Shown here one piece after another: positions 23,932 to 35,850 of a DNA stretch of 64,000 nt. The stretch covers positions 23,781,406 through 23,845,405 of the forward strand of contig OZ020514.1 of the NCBI GenBank assembly GCA_963971425.1, written 5' to 3'. Below the pieces are notes generated by a model. The model worked only from the letters and a program-made list of their open reading frames with translations, did not search any database and was not told the DNA's origin. Positions within the stretch are counted from its first letter, which is position 1, and every line of letters begins with the position of its first letter. Both the position numbers and the translations under genes were made by a program. Source of the DNA: Bryoerythrophyllum caledonicum. Lineage: Eukaryota; Streptophyta; Bryopsida; Pottiales; Pottiaceae.

Positions 23932-25390
23932 CTACTGATTGTTTTTTGTCAGTGTTGACGTAAACACTGGACTTTTCCAATTGCCATGATTCCTTAGTAC
24001 CGCTTTGTGGTACTCGCCCGGGTTTTCTGTGTTTCCCAGGTCCTCTTCAAACTCTGCTTTCGCAAACTCCAGACATCCTAGTCCCTCCTGGTTCATCTGA
24101 TCGTTTCGACCATCCTGTTCCACCAATCTTACCTTGTCTGGACCACTGTGTTCAAGCAATTCCGAAGTATCTGAACTCTTTTGTCCGGATGACTCTAGAT
24201 CATCTTCCAAGCCATCCCTTCCAAGCCACTCCGTTTGGACTGTCTGAGCCATTCGTACTATCTGGTTTGCTGGAACTCCCGCAGTATCTGGACTTCCTGG
24301 GAAAGTCGGAGCCTTCTGAACTTGGTCTTTAGGACCACTATCCCCCTTTTGTTGTTCAATCCGTCCCTGGATTGAGTCATCTGAAGTGACTGGAATTTCC
24401 TGGTTGGCCTCATAGAACCGGTAGGGCTTGAGTTTGTTAGTGTTGACCAAAATTGGGTTGGGCTCAAAGTTGTCCACCTTCACCAGAAGGGTTGTATTGT
24501 TCGGTAACCTATATTGGATCCGGTAAGGTCCAAACCACCTGCTCTTGAATTTACCGGTAAACTCCTTGTGGCCCTTGGGGTACCATAAAACATGATCTCT
24601 AATCTGGAAGTCCTTCTGTTTATAATGTTGCTGACTCCAGAGCGCTCGGTCCCACCGCCGTCTGCCAATTTGCTCCTGGGCCACTATCCAGTAAGTGTCC
24701 ACCTGCTCCAGATCTACAATCCAAGCTGCCAAGACCCGTGTAGCTGTAAGGTCCAGAGATCCTTCCGATGTCCGGGTCGGGATCAAGTACTATGTGGGCA
24801 TCATCAAATGTAAGCCATACACCAGTTGGAATGGTGTATGTCCAGTTGACACCTTGTACGCTGTTCTGTAGGAAAACAACACAGTATCATGGAGATGTTC
24901 GTCCCAGTCCGTGCGCTTCTCATTCACCAACTTTGTGAGGAGTAGGCCAATCACCTTGTTGGTGGATTCCGCATGACCATTGCCTTGTGGATAGTATCTT
25001 GTAGAAGTTGGGTGTTGGAGTAGAAAATGGTCCACCAGATACTCGATTGCTTCATTGATAAAGTGGGAGCCTTGGTCGCTGACAAGTGTCAAAGGACACC
25101 CATACCTCGTCAATATCTGTTCATACAGAAATCTTGCAGTGACAGCAGCAGAGTTTGTTTTCAAGGCCCGAGCCTCGACCCACTTGGTAGCGTAATCGGT
25201 TGCCACCAGAATGTACTGACACCCTGATCTGGCCGCCATGGGTTTGATGGGCCCAATAAAGTCTAGTCCCCACTTCATGAAGGGCTCCGCGGGCATGCTG
25301 GTAACAAGTTGAGCAAGTCCCGTGGTTGTCATCCCTCCCACCCGTTGACATTTGTCACAGGCCCGACAATACTCCAATACGTCTTTGTGT
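23932..25390 (-). pseudogene. Integrase region, Ty3 element B
   Basis: The integrase shows a zinc-binding remnant CRACDKC, a core opening MKWGLDFIGPIKP with the first Asp, YATKWVEARAL, LTLVSDQGSHF with the second Asp, and NGHAESTNKVIG with the catalytic Glu. The C-terminal GPY/F module is clear: KSRWFGPYRIQY near 24530. A Ser/Asp/Gly-rich tail follows to 23932. It lies directly downstream of the RNase H as expected for Ty3. Confidence 0.9.
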
Positions 25391-25401
25391 AGGGCTAGCC
25401 A

Positions 25402-27072
25402 CTAGTATCCAGCATCTAGAATCTTTCGTGCAGTAATGTCTTGTGAAAAATGGCCGCCTCCAATCTCCATGTGTAATTCCCGCATCACTAGTTCGGCTTG
25501 ACCGGGGTCCAGTACTCGACAAATAACCAGATCTTGCCCCCTCTTGTGCAGCACTCCAGATATGAGCGTGAATGGAAGGGATTTGAGGATGAGCTTCCAT
25601 TGTTCATCTTTAGTCAATTCAGGTCGCAAATGTCCAGTGCGGAGGTAGGCTGTCACATCCTGTAACCACTCTGGGTTTACATAGAACAGACCTGCATCTC
25701 CAGTTTGATCTTCAACTCCAGCTGGAGGTTCACCATTGGGTAATCTGGACAACGCATCCGCGATCCCATGGGTCTTGCCTGGTTTATAAACCACAGTAAA
25801 ATCGTACTCCTGGAAAAGTAAGAGCCATCGTGCAATTCGTCCGGATACCTGTGGTTTATTGACCAGGTACACTAAAGCCATGTGGTCAACATAAAAAACA
25901 ATTTTGTTGCCCAATAAGTAGTGGCGGTACTTACTCAGAGCATACACCATTGCCAGAGCTTCTCGTTCGGTTGTGGTGTAGTTCTTCTCAGCTGAATTCA
26001 ACAGTCGAGAAGCATAGGAGATTGGCTGGTCACATTTCCCAGTAGGATTCTGGGCGAGCATGACACCCACAGCAATGTTGGAGGCATCTGTATGTATGTG
26101 GAACTCCAGATCCCAGTGTGGTACAATGAGAATCGGGGCATTCTGGTACCTCTCCTTGATGTCCAGCCAAGCCTTCTCGCATTGGTCAGTCCAAATGAAC
26201 TCCTCAGTTTGGCGCATGAGCTTGGTTATAGGTTCCATGATGTGTGCATAGGACCGGATATAGCACCTCTTGAACAAGGCAAAGCCGTTAAACACCTGGA
26301 CGTCTCTAGGTTTGGTCGGTCTTGACATATTGGCAATGACCTCGATCTTCTTCGGATCTGGAAATTTTCCTTCTCTGGACACGACGTGGCCTAATATAAT
26401 TCCAGAGTACACAAGTAGTGCACATTTCTCCGGGTTCAGACTAATGCCGTACTCCCGACACTTGATAAAGCACAGCTGAAGCTTCTCCAGGTGAGTGAAT
26501 ATATCACTGTATATGCTGAAGTCGTCTAGAAACAGCTTCATGAAGTCATCAATATACTCCCGAAGGAGTGTCTCTGCTTGTGCAGCCAATTCCGGGTTCA
26601 GATCAGCATTTATCCGCAAATACTGTGGTTCCTCTTCTGTCCCCACATTGACCTTCCCTAGTTGTTCTGACTCAGGAAGTGTCCAGGCCGCCACCTTCAT
26701 GTTTTGGACCTTGACTCTCGCTGGAGTTTCGTCTACATCAATGTCACCTTCCGTGAATGTGTAGAAGTGATCCGGGTACGTGACATCTGGACTCGTCTGG
26801 CCCTCGGAAGAGGCCTGCGGGTCTGACACCATCTCCTGTAACGTGGGAGTGTCTGGGAGCAAGTTCGAATCTGGACTGGGGCTGAAACAGGGTAGTGTGA
26901 CTATCCCAACAACCAAAATGTCTAATTCTGTTTCCAACCACCTGGACTCCTCCTCCTCGGTGAGTCCAACCTCAAAGCTATAGGCGACCATAACTTCCGG
27001 GAGCTTCGGTGTGGGACCTGTGCGCTGATTAACCGGAATGGTTTTCATTGTGCCGCCTCCTCGAATTGTCAC
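25402..27072 (-). pseudogene. Reverse transcriptase and RNase H, Ty3 element B
   Basis: A 556-residue open stretch holds part of the reverse transcriptase, with a catalytic-box region LFLDDFSIYSD and the thumb FNGFALFKRCYIRSY, and then a Ty3 RNase H: HIHTDASNIAVGVML with the first Asp, TEREALAMVYAL with Glu, and YVDHMALVYL with Asp. It ends GIADALSRLP, the usual RNase H end. In the family this domain removes the RNA template during cDNA synthesis. Confidence 0.9.
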
Positions 27073-27424
27073 CAGGTTGTTGCCCCAATCGTGCTGGACT
27101 TTGGCATCCTATCAGCCATGGTCTTTCGAGCAACATACTGTAGGCTTCATTAACCTCCTTGTTCTTGATCACTGTAAGACTGATCATGTATGGGATTCTA
27201 TGAATGTGAATCTTGACATTCCGGATAAGTCCCACCGGTTCCACAACCGTCTGGTCTGCCATAAGTAATCTGTATGGTGCAGCCTGTGGGTTGCTCAGGC
27301 CAAGACGCTTCCGCTCCTCGTCCGTGATGAGATTAACCCTAGATCCTCCATCCAACAGAACATTCTTCAAAGTTCTAGTGCCTATTTGTACGCGCAGTTC
27401 AGGCAGGTTCCGGTCAACATCCAC
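27029..27424 (-). pseudogene. Protease region, Ty3 element B
   Basis: The 131-residue stretch contains VLLDGGSRVNLI, the plant Ty3 retropepsin active-site pattern with DGG(S), followed by a flap-like region and RLGLSNPQ. A homodimeric aspartic protease is expected in the family. It lies between gag and the reverse transcriptase. Confidence 0.75.
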
Positions 27425-27502
27425 TGCGGCACTGGAAACTGGACGCTGTACCCTGGATTGATCTGGATTTGTCTTTGGAGTGGGACTCGGGTCTGGAGTT
27501 GG

Positions 27503-27970
27503 CTATGGTTCTAGAGAGGGAAACAAATGAGTTTTCATAAAGTCCCTGAGGTTAGGAGCCATGTACAGTAGCTGCCCTAGAGCCATCGTTACTGGGCTCT
27601 GTAATATCCTCCTTCCAACTCCAGGGATGATGTCTGTTGAACCTCCGGACGTAGGTAACTCGCTTGGTGTGGTCTCCTTGGTCCGGACTGGACTTTCGAG
27701 AACATCAGAGTCTGGAAATTCCAACCAATCTTCCGAAGAGGAAGGTATAGCTTCCTTGTCTGGGTCTAGAGTGGGCTGGGTAGAGGTCGTTCCTTGATCG
27801 GCCTATTCCCGCTCTTGTATCTCCTTGATAGTGTCCATCATCTCGTTCCTCAATCTCTCTTCTTCTTTCCAGTCTGCCTTAGTCCAAGCACTCTTGGGTT
27901 CAGGTGCTCGGCCTTCCTTGTCTGGTGATGCTAATCCTGCTTTGAGACGCTGAGCTCTAGTCAGGCTGGC
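27503..27970 (-). other. Linker between gag and protease, Ty3 element B
   Basis: Low-complexity minus-strand coding, rich in Ser, Thr, Pro, Glu and Lys. It separates the knuckle end of gag from the protease. No separate function is suggested. Confidence 0.4.
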
Positions 27971-28000
27971 TACTGCAACTGGATCTGCTTCCTCCAGTAG

Positions 28001-30166
28001 CTAGATCTCCACGTTGTTGACGTGATGAGCTGGATTAGCCTTGGTCTTAGCCGTCGTGGCCAGAAATTCTTCCCACTCTTTCTTGCGTGGGCAGTTGTAT
28101 CTCCGGTGCCCCGGTTGACCGCATAAGTGGCAAACTTCAGGCTGGTTATAATTAGAGTCTCCACCTCCAGCGCACGAATATACCGGTCTTGAGTAGCTTC
28201 CGGAAGAATTTTGTTGTGTGCCTTTGTTCGATTCAGGCTGGATCCGGACTTCATTTACATTCACTGATGCTCCCTCCGGGGTTTTTCGAGACAGTCCTTG
28301 TGGATTATCTGGATTGAACCAGCAATCGGGTTCCAGATGTCGTGCACGTTTCCAGCGGGTGCAAAACTTCTTGGATGCTGCTGGAGTGGCCGCCTTACTC
28401 ATGGTGCCTCCACTCTTGCCACTGGAGTCGTTTCTTCGGATCTCGATGCCTGTTGTTTTACCATTCAGGTCCGAACAGTTCTCCTCGCATCGAAGTGCTG
28501 CATCCAGCAACTCTGTCAAAGTCCGGGCTGGAGCAATGCTCGTGGTGAACTTGATGTACTCCAAGAGTCCAGCTCTGAAGTTAGTAATTCGGAAGCCCTC
28601 TCCTCGATCTGACTGCAGACATTTCATCAATGTCATGAACTGGTCATAGTAATCTTGGACTTTTTCTCTCACCTGCTGTGCGAAGGACTTCAGTTCCCTG
28701 TACACGGCTTCATCGGTAGTCTGGCTCCGGTAGCGTTTCCGGAATGCCGCCTTGATGTCAGCCCATGAGCAGTACAGGTGATTCTCCAGATATGTCTCAT
28801 ACCAGCCTCCAACTTTGTCTCCCAAAGTGGTCCCAAACAAATTGATGATCACTTGTTCATCGGTTTCTCCATTATGCCACAATGTCCTTTCGAACTGGAG
28901 TATGTGAGCATCTGGATTACTCCCCTCCTTGTTCTTGGTGTACGTTAGAGGTTTCCTGTTTGGTACTACCGCCGAGGGTGCTGCGGTTCGCCAAACTGGA
29001 GGTGGTGCTAGAGGTCCAGCTGAGTAATCTAGTGAAGGATACATCCGAATGGGTCCTCTGTACGTGGTCTCTCCAGGTGGCAACGGTCTGTCATCTACCA
29101 CTGGTGGATAACTGGAGCTTGGTTTTGGAGCCAAACCCGGGGGTGGGCCCATACGTACAAACTCTGGAGCCCTGGATCTAGGTCCTGGTGTAACGACTTG
29201 AGGTGGGTAGACCGTAGGATACGTACCCACATACGGCTGCTTCTTGTAGTGCACCGGTTCCGGTGCCCTTGGTAATGTTCCAGTTGGATGGACCGGACCT
29301 CCTGGACCTGCGCCCCTGCCGTCGGGTCTGGGTGTTGGCGTGGCTCCCATTGTCCTGGAAGGCCGCCGGTCCATGTATCCCCATTCCTCCGGGCCTGGTT
29401 GTCGGGATGAGTCTCCCAGCCGCTCTATAGGGCCGGTCTCTGGGAAATGTCTCCATCTTCCTGACGGCTCTGGTTGTGGTGCTGCCGTAGATGGCTCCGC
29501 TGCACTGTGCCATGCTTCCCACCACTGGAAAGTCTGTTGTCGGGCCTCGTCCTTCCGCCATTGAATGTCTGCAGCCCTCTGGTCCTCCAAGCGTCGCTGC
29601 TCTTTGTGCCATGTCTTCTCTGCATCTTGTCGTTGGGTCTGCTCTTGCAGTAACCTCATGGCTTCCGGGAGTTCAGGTCCAGCTCTTGTCTGGTAGCCAC
29701 ATTCTCTTCGGTGCGGTTGTACTAGGCCTCCTTGTGTCTTTTGGTGTCTTGCCTCTTTCTTCGCCCTCTGTAGAGCCTTAAACTCATCTAGCATGCGCCT
29801 TTGTTCAGAAATGAACTTTGGATCATGGTCGAAATCCTCCCCCTCCTTGAAGTGGACTGTTGGTGTCCTTCGTCCTGGTGGTAATCCTTGATCGCCCCTG
29901 TACTGGTCTGGTCCTGGACGTCCCATCTCTGGACCATATCTCTGAAGGTATCCCTGTCCCAACCTCTTGCTCATCTCATCCAAACTAGCACGGAGATTGT
30001 CAGGAGTTTGAGCTTCATACCTTGGGGTTGGTGGTCTGTCCCATGCTCGGGGATCCATCCTCTCCTCTAGGTCTGGATCATTGACCAACATGCTGACATT
30101 TGTCTGAACCAGCTCCCATCGATGGTGGAGTATGCCTTTGTGGACTCCAAAGTCCCTCCGGTTCAT
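28001..30166 (-). pseudogene. Gag, Ty3 element B (fossil, long open frame)
   Basis: A 721-residue frame holds a long N-terminal part rich in Arg, Gln, Glu and Pro (probably coiled coil followed by a disordered Pro/Arg segment), then the retrotransposon gag capsid domain (FERTLWHNGETDEQVIINLF, YRELKSFAQQVREKVQDYYD, FRAGLLEYIKF), and a single CCHC knuckle CHLCGQPGHRRYNC near the end. The gag domain forms the virus-like particle in the cytoplasm. At over 700 residues it is longer than the usual Ty3 gag because of the N-terminal extension. Confidence 0.85.
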
Positions 30167-31257
30167 CTCTGGTGCTCCTTCTACTTCTCTGTTGTCCTAC
30201 CTTGTCCGGATCGGGAGCTCTCATGGATCTCCGAGTCCGTCTATTCTTCTCTGGGGCAACTCGTATGCCCCTTGTGATGAATTCTCGCCAATCACCTCCA
30301 TGTCGGTTGGGTGTCTCCGGTTCGCCGTACTCTCCTCTGAGCTTGGGTTCCGGTACCCTGTAGTGTCCTCCGCCTCTACTTTCTGCTCTTGAATCCTTGG
30401 TAGAATTTGTCTCCTCTCTTGCTGTGCTTGGAATCTTGCTGCAAGCTCCATGTCCAGATCTTCATGGTCTCCCTCCATCCTGTAGCAGGTGCTGCCACTC
30501 TTTGTTATGACTTCTCTGTTGTATCACTCCAATAGTGTGCTTCTCCAGTACTCCAGTGTGTGGTCCTCCATCAGTTACCTCCTCCGGTACTGCCTTTGTC
30601 ACCTGCACCTGGTCTGGTCTTTGCCACTGTCCTGTTTCTACACCCAAATCACCCCACTCATACCAGTAGTCAGTAGTACATGCTCGTCATTCAGGTTAGG
30701 TCCTTTCTTGGTTCTAGATCATTGGTTTCGCCATCAAATATTCTTTGCCAACATTTTTCCTGGGATAACACTGGTCCAGCCACTGCTTCCTCTTTTGTTC
30801 ATTTTCCACTGGATGTCCAGATCTGATTTCCAGCTACACCCTTTCTCCTTACCTAATTCCAAGTCTGAGTCTTAGGTCCCAATTCTGCCCTAACTGTTCT
30901 CAACTGATATAGGTTTTCGTCTCTTGTTTTTCTGCCCGCCATACACATTTGTTGTTTTTGTTGTTTTGTTTTTCCCTGTTTATGGTTTTTATGTTCTCAT
31001 ATTAATTTTTGTGAATGTCCAGATGTTAATACATATCTCAGGTTACATCCAGTTCATGTCTAGTTTTGTTTGGATTCCTTACTGATATAGCCAATAATTG
31101 TCCAGATTTTTTGTTAACGTCCAGTTACTGGTATTTGTTTACATCCATAGATGACAATCATCCAAACAACATCCCCATTCCATTCAACCCAACTGCAGAA
31201 TTTTTGGATTTGGAACTTACCTCGGTAACACTGGACTATCTCCCTTTTGATGTAGGA

Positions 31258-31803
31258 TCAGTCCTCTGATTCAGAGCTGGTCGTGTGTTGGCTGCACTTT
31301 GGCGCCTCCAGCGTATTGTCGCCTAGACCACTGCTCCAAGGTTCCAATGCCAGTACCCGAGTCACGACAGGGGTCCGAGTGTCATAGGCAGTGGTGTTGG
31401 GGGCACTACTGCTCTGCTGCGGAGGTGTAGATGCAGACTCTGAATGTGCTAGTGGAGAGTCCAAAGGCAGTCTTCGGGAGTTGTACAACTCGAGTTCCTG
31501 GACTGTAATCCTGGACGTCTCCTTGTACCGTGGGGTAGGTCTGGGCAGACTCTGACTGGGGTGATATGAGTCTGGACACTCCAGATGTCGTAGGATACCC
31601 CGCTGAAATTCTTCAAGTGTGAGATGGTCACAGCTGGAAGGGCTGTTTGGGGCCGTAAAGAAGGCTTCGTCCTCCTCAAAGCCCTGGTGGCTGCGGTTGC
31701 CCACGTAATGGTCAAAGTTCGCAATGGATCGTTCCAATGGGAGCTGCACCTCACTCTTGAACTTTGTGCTCGTCCTTGACCCCATCCACATGGACTTAGT
31801 CAA
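31258..31803 (-). pseudogene. Small ORF upstream of gag in Ty3 element B
   Basis: An open stretch of 181 residues lies between the 5' leader and gag on the element's coding strand. It is rich in Ser, Pro, Thr and Glu (for example LTLEEFQRGILRHLECPD). I do not recognise it. Pre-gag ORFs are uncommon in Ty3 elements. It may be a true accessory frame, an N-terminal gag extension, or chance. Confidence 0.35.
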
Positions 31804-31879
31804 TCTTGTGGGACTGCTACAGATTCTGCAGAGTCGTCACCAATTTTGAAAAAATGTTGTCCATTTCTGGACTGGACTG

Positions 31880-32300
31880 TACTGCAGGATCTCGTCAGAA
31901 TATCCGCCGGACTTCACTTGAGCAGGGTCTCTCCAGGATTTCGGTGGATCTTTATTGCTGTAGGGTATCTTCAGGATCTCTGTGGATCTGCACTGCTCCA
32001 GAGTATCGTCAGGAGCTCTTGTGGGTCGTCTGCTGCAGGGTATCACCGGATCTCTGTTGGTCTTCTGTTGTAGGGTCTGACCAAGGGCTCTGTGGTCTTC
32101 TGGTACAGGGTGTCTTCAGGATTTCTGTCGGTCTTCACTGCTGCAGGGTATCTTCAGGATCTCTGTGGATCTACACTGCTCCAGAGTATCTCCACGAGTT
32201 TTGTTGGACTTCACTTCAACATAGTCGCAGCCGAGGTGTTGCTGATCGGTAGTGCTGTAGGGTATGATGAGGATCTCTTCAAGTTGGACGGCAGTAAGGT
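31880..32300. repeat. Degenerate ~50-bp tandem repeat in the leader of Ty3 element B
   Basis: The words GGTATCTTCAGGATCTCTGTGG, split by CTGCTGCAGG or CTGCTCCAGAG, recur about every 45-55 bp, roughly seven to eight times. Units are diverged. It lies between the 5' LTR and the upstream ORF. Confidence 0.7.
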
Positions 32301-32357
32301 ATCACCTGGTCGCTGCCGTTCCTCACTTGAGCAAGGTAGGGCGTGGATATCTGCAGG

Positions 32358-32410
32358 TCGACGTCTGTCTGTTTGTCTGTCTGTTTGTTTGTCTGTCGGT
32401 CTGTTTGTCG

Positions 32411-32442
<32 letters not shown>

Positions 32443-32490
32443 GTGTCTGTCTATCTGTCTGTCTGTGTCTGTTTGTGTCGGCCGCAACTG
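32358..32490. repeat. (GTCT)n microsatellite
   Basis: About 130 bp of GTCT repeats with occasional GTTT, ATCT and GTGT variants lie just inside the 5' LTR of Ty3 element B. Long open frames across it are repeat artefacts. Confidence 0.95.
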
Positions 32491-32605
32491 TTTGTATGAT
32501 GTTGATGTCGCTCGATCAACCACCGCCTGCTATCCTCCAGAAGGCTGCGGTCTTACGTTGCGGGTCACAAGAGCCACTTGATTCGAACTTATGCATGTTC
32601 GCCAA

Positions 32606-33513
32606 TGTAAAGGGGGATTTCACCTCAAGATTAGGTGAAAGACATTCTCTACGTTCATTCAAACTGTAGTTCCAAACCATAAGACACAAGTTAAGGATCC
32701 GACTTGTACTGAATCCAAAACCTCCGAATTGACCTAGATCTGAATCTAGATTTGAATTCAGGGTTAGTTGGGACTTCGTTTCTGTGGTTTTTCTTACGTT
32801 TAACGCACAGATCTGAAGTTTCCGTACGCAATTACAGTAAATCAGACCATACCCACAACATATCCGGACTCGATTCTAACTCTAACATGCTGGATTTTAT
32901 GAAGGTTTAGTAGATCGAGCTAGATCTATACCAGATCTAATGCATTTAGGCCGGATCTTCAATATCCACAACCAAATTGCACTCAAACCCTCTTCTAACA
33001 ACAAGATCTACTTACACATTAACAACACCAACACAAACACGCAAGAGGTAGTATCCAATCCATGCTTTACTTCCTCAAACCTCCACAAATCTCTTCCATA
33101 CTCTCTACAACTACAGATCCGCACATTAGCTCCAGATCCTAACTCTCTAACCACACTTCTACACTCTAGTCTAACACATTACGAGCTCCACACACACACA
33201 TACCAAGAGAGAAGAAGAGAGAATGGAATGAGCCTCCAAACCCAAGAGAGCGGCTCTCTATCCCCTCCAAACCCTAACATGCCCTAATGGATGAAAGATG
33301 TCCGGATGGATGACATCCAAGTCCGGATAGTTTCATCCAAAGTACAGACAGTTCATCCACTGTCAACTCAGGACAGTTTCATCCACTGTCATTCAAGACA
33401 GTTTCATCCACAGTCCTAATTCATCCACTGGTTTACTTTTTAACCATAACTACTTAGTAACTTCAAAAAATTACTACCCGGACCTTATAATAAGCCTAAA
33501 TCTCCGGTTAACA
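32606..33513 (-). repeat. 5' LTR of Ty3 element B
   Basis: It is 908 bp and matches 11063-11975. Differences are scattered substitutions, one missing TTCATCCA unit, and a short extra GGATGGATGACATCC stretch near 33305. It would hold the promoter for minus-strand transcription. The right target duplication AGCCC follows at 33514-33518. Confidence 0.93.
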
Positions 33514-33664
33514 AGCCCAAGTTGTGTTACAATTGTGGCAAACCGGGCCGCCTTGCACGAAATTGCTTCAAGCCGAAGAAGTGGAAGCGCGACAACTTAA
33601 ACTAAGCGAAAGAGAAGGAGGGTGCCAACCATGCAAAGGACGATGATGACTACGCGTTTACAAC
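33514..33664 (+). pseudogene. Ty1/copia gag fragment, right half with zinc knuckle (copy 1)
   Basis: The sequence resumes the gag broken at 11062. It carries the CCHC knuckle CYNCGKPGRLARNC and the DDDDYAFTT tail also found in the copia copy at 52132-52359. It ends where the hAT element begins, inside TTTACAAC. Confidence 0.82.
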
Positions 33665-35850
33665 CAGAGTTGTTAGGACGCTCGACGTCCATGACGTCCG
33701 GTCGTCTAGACAGAGGATGTACTCGGGCCCATGAGGACGTCCGGTGACATAACGACTTTTGTCAGTTTATCCGGGGGTAAATAGCCGTCCGCAGCCTCGG
33801 CCGATTGCCTATTCCATTTGCTTAGGCCAACCGCACAGCGGTTTGTTATCTGCCGCGGCCGTTTACTATAGGCGACTAGCGTCCGTTGTCTGCCGTCTGC
33901 CGCGGCCGACTGTCCGCTGTCCGCCTGGCGGCTGTCTGCGGCGGACGGCCCTCTTCTGACCGCTCTCATGACCTCGTCCGCTAGTAAATTAACATCCTCT
34001 TGTCTCTTAACAGTCACAATCAGCGCGAGTATAAAGAAAACAACACATGAAGCCTCACTTTACTTCTGAACTTTTGTTTCCCAAGAGCTTTGAGCTACAC
34101 TATGTAACCATTGTTTGGTAATCATTGAGTTTGGAAGTCTTCAATATCAGAGTTTCTTTAGGAACTCCTGATATTTCTTCCACATACTACCTATCACGTT
34201 CGTGCATTTTTCAATATATACCCATCAATATGGCCACCAAACCTTGGTCTCCTTCGTATATCAAAATCACTGAAGTACAAGGTAGAAAGACCAACTCCCT
34301 CCAATGCAATCTCTGTCACCGCATTTTTGCAAGAAGGCTAGAACGACAGCTAAGTCATCTCAAGTACGAAGAACTCGCTGACAAGCACAATATCGATGTT
34401 GGCCTCTACACCATATTGACAACCCGCGTACAGATTTTAATTAAATATTGTCCTGGCCGCTACCCGAAACACAATGGAGAATTGTTCTCCGAACATTACC
34501 CCACCCCATCATTGAAATTTGCACTTGCCTCGGAATATGGCACGCCCAAGTCTACTAGTGAAGACTCTTATATAGGGTCCACTCAAGCCCCTCCTTGATT
34601 TTACCATCAACCATGGTTGAACCGACCCCCACCTTCCACGACTTCACCGAACAAGGGAGTGTAGGTGCCACCTTCCCCAGATTGATGAGGCAATCCGTGA
34701 TCAAAGAGGGCTTTCAAGAAGTGGAGCGGCGGGAGCTTGACAAAGTGTGGGCGAAGTTTTTCTACGAAGCAAACGTGCCGTTTGCTGTATCACGGAATGC
34801 TGCGTTCAAGGAAGCCGTGATGAAGACTGCTTCTTTCAAAAAACCATATGTCTCACCTTCTTACCATGACATTTGAATAAGTTTGTTGAGACAAGCAAAG
34901 GCTGATTTGGAAGCACAACTTAATAAAAGACTGTTTGAGAGTGTTCGGAAGTTCGAAGGAACTCTAGCTCTGGATGGGTGGACATTTGTGACTAGTCGCC
35001 CTTTCTGCAATGCAATGCTTGTGTCTTCCACTGGAGAGCTCTTCTTGAGAGCTGTAGATACAACAGGCAAAGAAAAGAACGTTGCGTACCTGGCATCCAT
35101 CATGTTCAAGTTCATTGAACAAGTTGGCCCCCACAACATTGTTCAGGTGTGTACTGACAATGCTCTCGTAATGCTCAATGCCTCAGAATTAGTCGTCAAG
35201 AAATATCCACACACATACATTCAAAGATGTGCCGCGCATACCATGAACTTATTGTTGGAGGACTGGAGGAAGGTTACATGAATAAAAAAACTCTCGAGAA
35301 AGCCAAGTTCTAGGGTATCTTTGTCAAGGATCGGCAAATGCCTCTCGCCGTGTTTCGTAAACAGGAGGCCAAGTTCAACCTATTGATGCCTGGGCAAACA
35401 AGATTTGCATGTAACTTCATAATGATAGATCGCTTCTTGAAGGTCAGAAATCATTGGAGCAAACTATCGTTGATCTTGAATGGCACGCATACGTCTCAAA
35501 GAAGTCACTCTCGGCTAGAGATAAACTAGTGATCTCTCGGAGCATCAAAAGAGTGATTCTAGATGAGCATTTCTGGAAGCGGTGCACGAACTTCCAGGAG
35601 ATGGTAGCCCCTGTAGTGTATGCGCTTCGGGAATTTGATGCCAAGGAACCTTGCATGCCCAAGGTTTTCCATACCCTTCGAGACTTGGAGAAGCATGTTC
35701 TGGCATTGCGTAATGAACCATTTTGTCTCGATAGTGATTTAGTGGTCATTGCTGAGGACGAGTACTACGCACGGAAACAAATGATGACAACGGATTTACA
35801 TTCCGCCCGTGCACTTCTCAATCCTCATTTACTCCATGACGAAGAGTTGG
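33665..35850 (+). mobile_element. hAT DNA transposon, 5' part
   Basis: The left end CAGAGTTGTTAGG matches the CAGRG terminal form of hAT elements and breaks a copia gag at TTTACAAC, the candidate 8-bp target. A GC-rich subterminal zone with repeated GACGTCCGG, GTCCGC and CCGCGGCC words runs to about 33990. A TATA box (TATAAAG, 34030-34036) precedes the transposase. The right end is lost: near 35850 the sequence changes to a Ty3 integrase fragment. Confidence 0.7.

Larger units (their letters stand above)
11063..33513 (-). mobile_element. 22.45-kb Ty3 LTR retrotransposon (element B), host of a nested DNA transposon
   Basis: Two direct repeats, 11063-11975 and 32606-33513, bound this element. 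Both start TGT(T)AAAGGGGG and end CCGGTTAACA. Flanks are AGCCC on both sides (11058-11062 and 33514-33518), a 5-bp target duplication. All recognisable coding parts read on the minus strand: gag 28001-30166, protease near 27030-27420, RT and RNase H 25402-27072, integrase 23932-25390, then a long downstream ORF region. A DNA transposon of about 6.4 kb sits in that downstream region; without it the element would be about 16 kb, still large for Ty3. LTR identity is roughly 95-97% by eye, so insertion is moderately recent. It is broken, with perhaps ten breaks. Confidence 0.92.

Noticed and set aside
32570-32605. tRNA-like end (TTCGAAC ... GCCA) beside the 5' LTR
   Set aside because: The T-stem does not pair and no full cloverleaf can be drawn. 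It may be the primer site region, but I could not match a tRNA.
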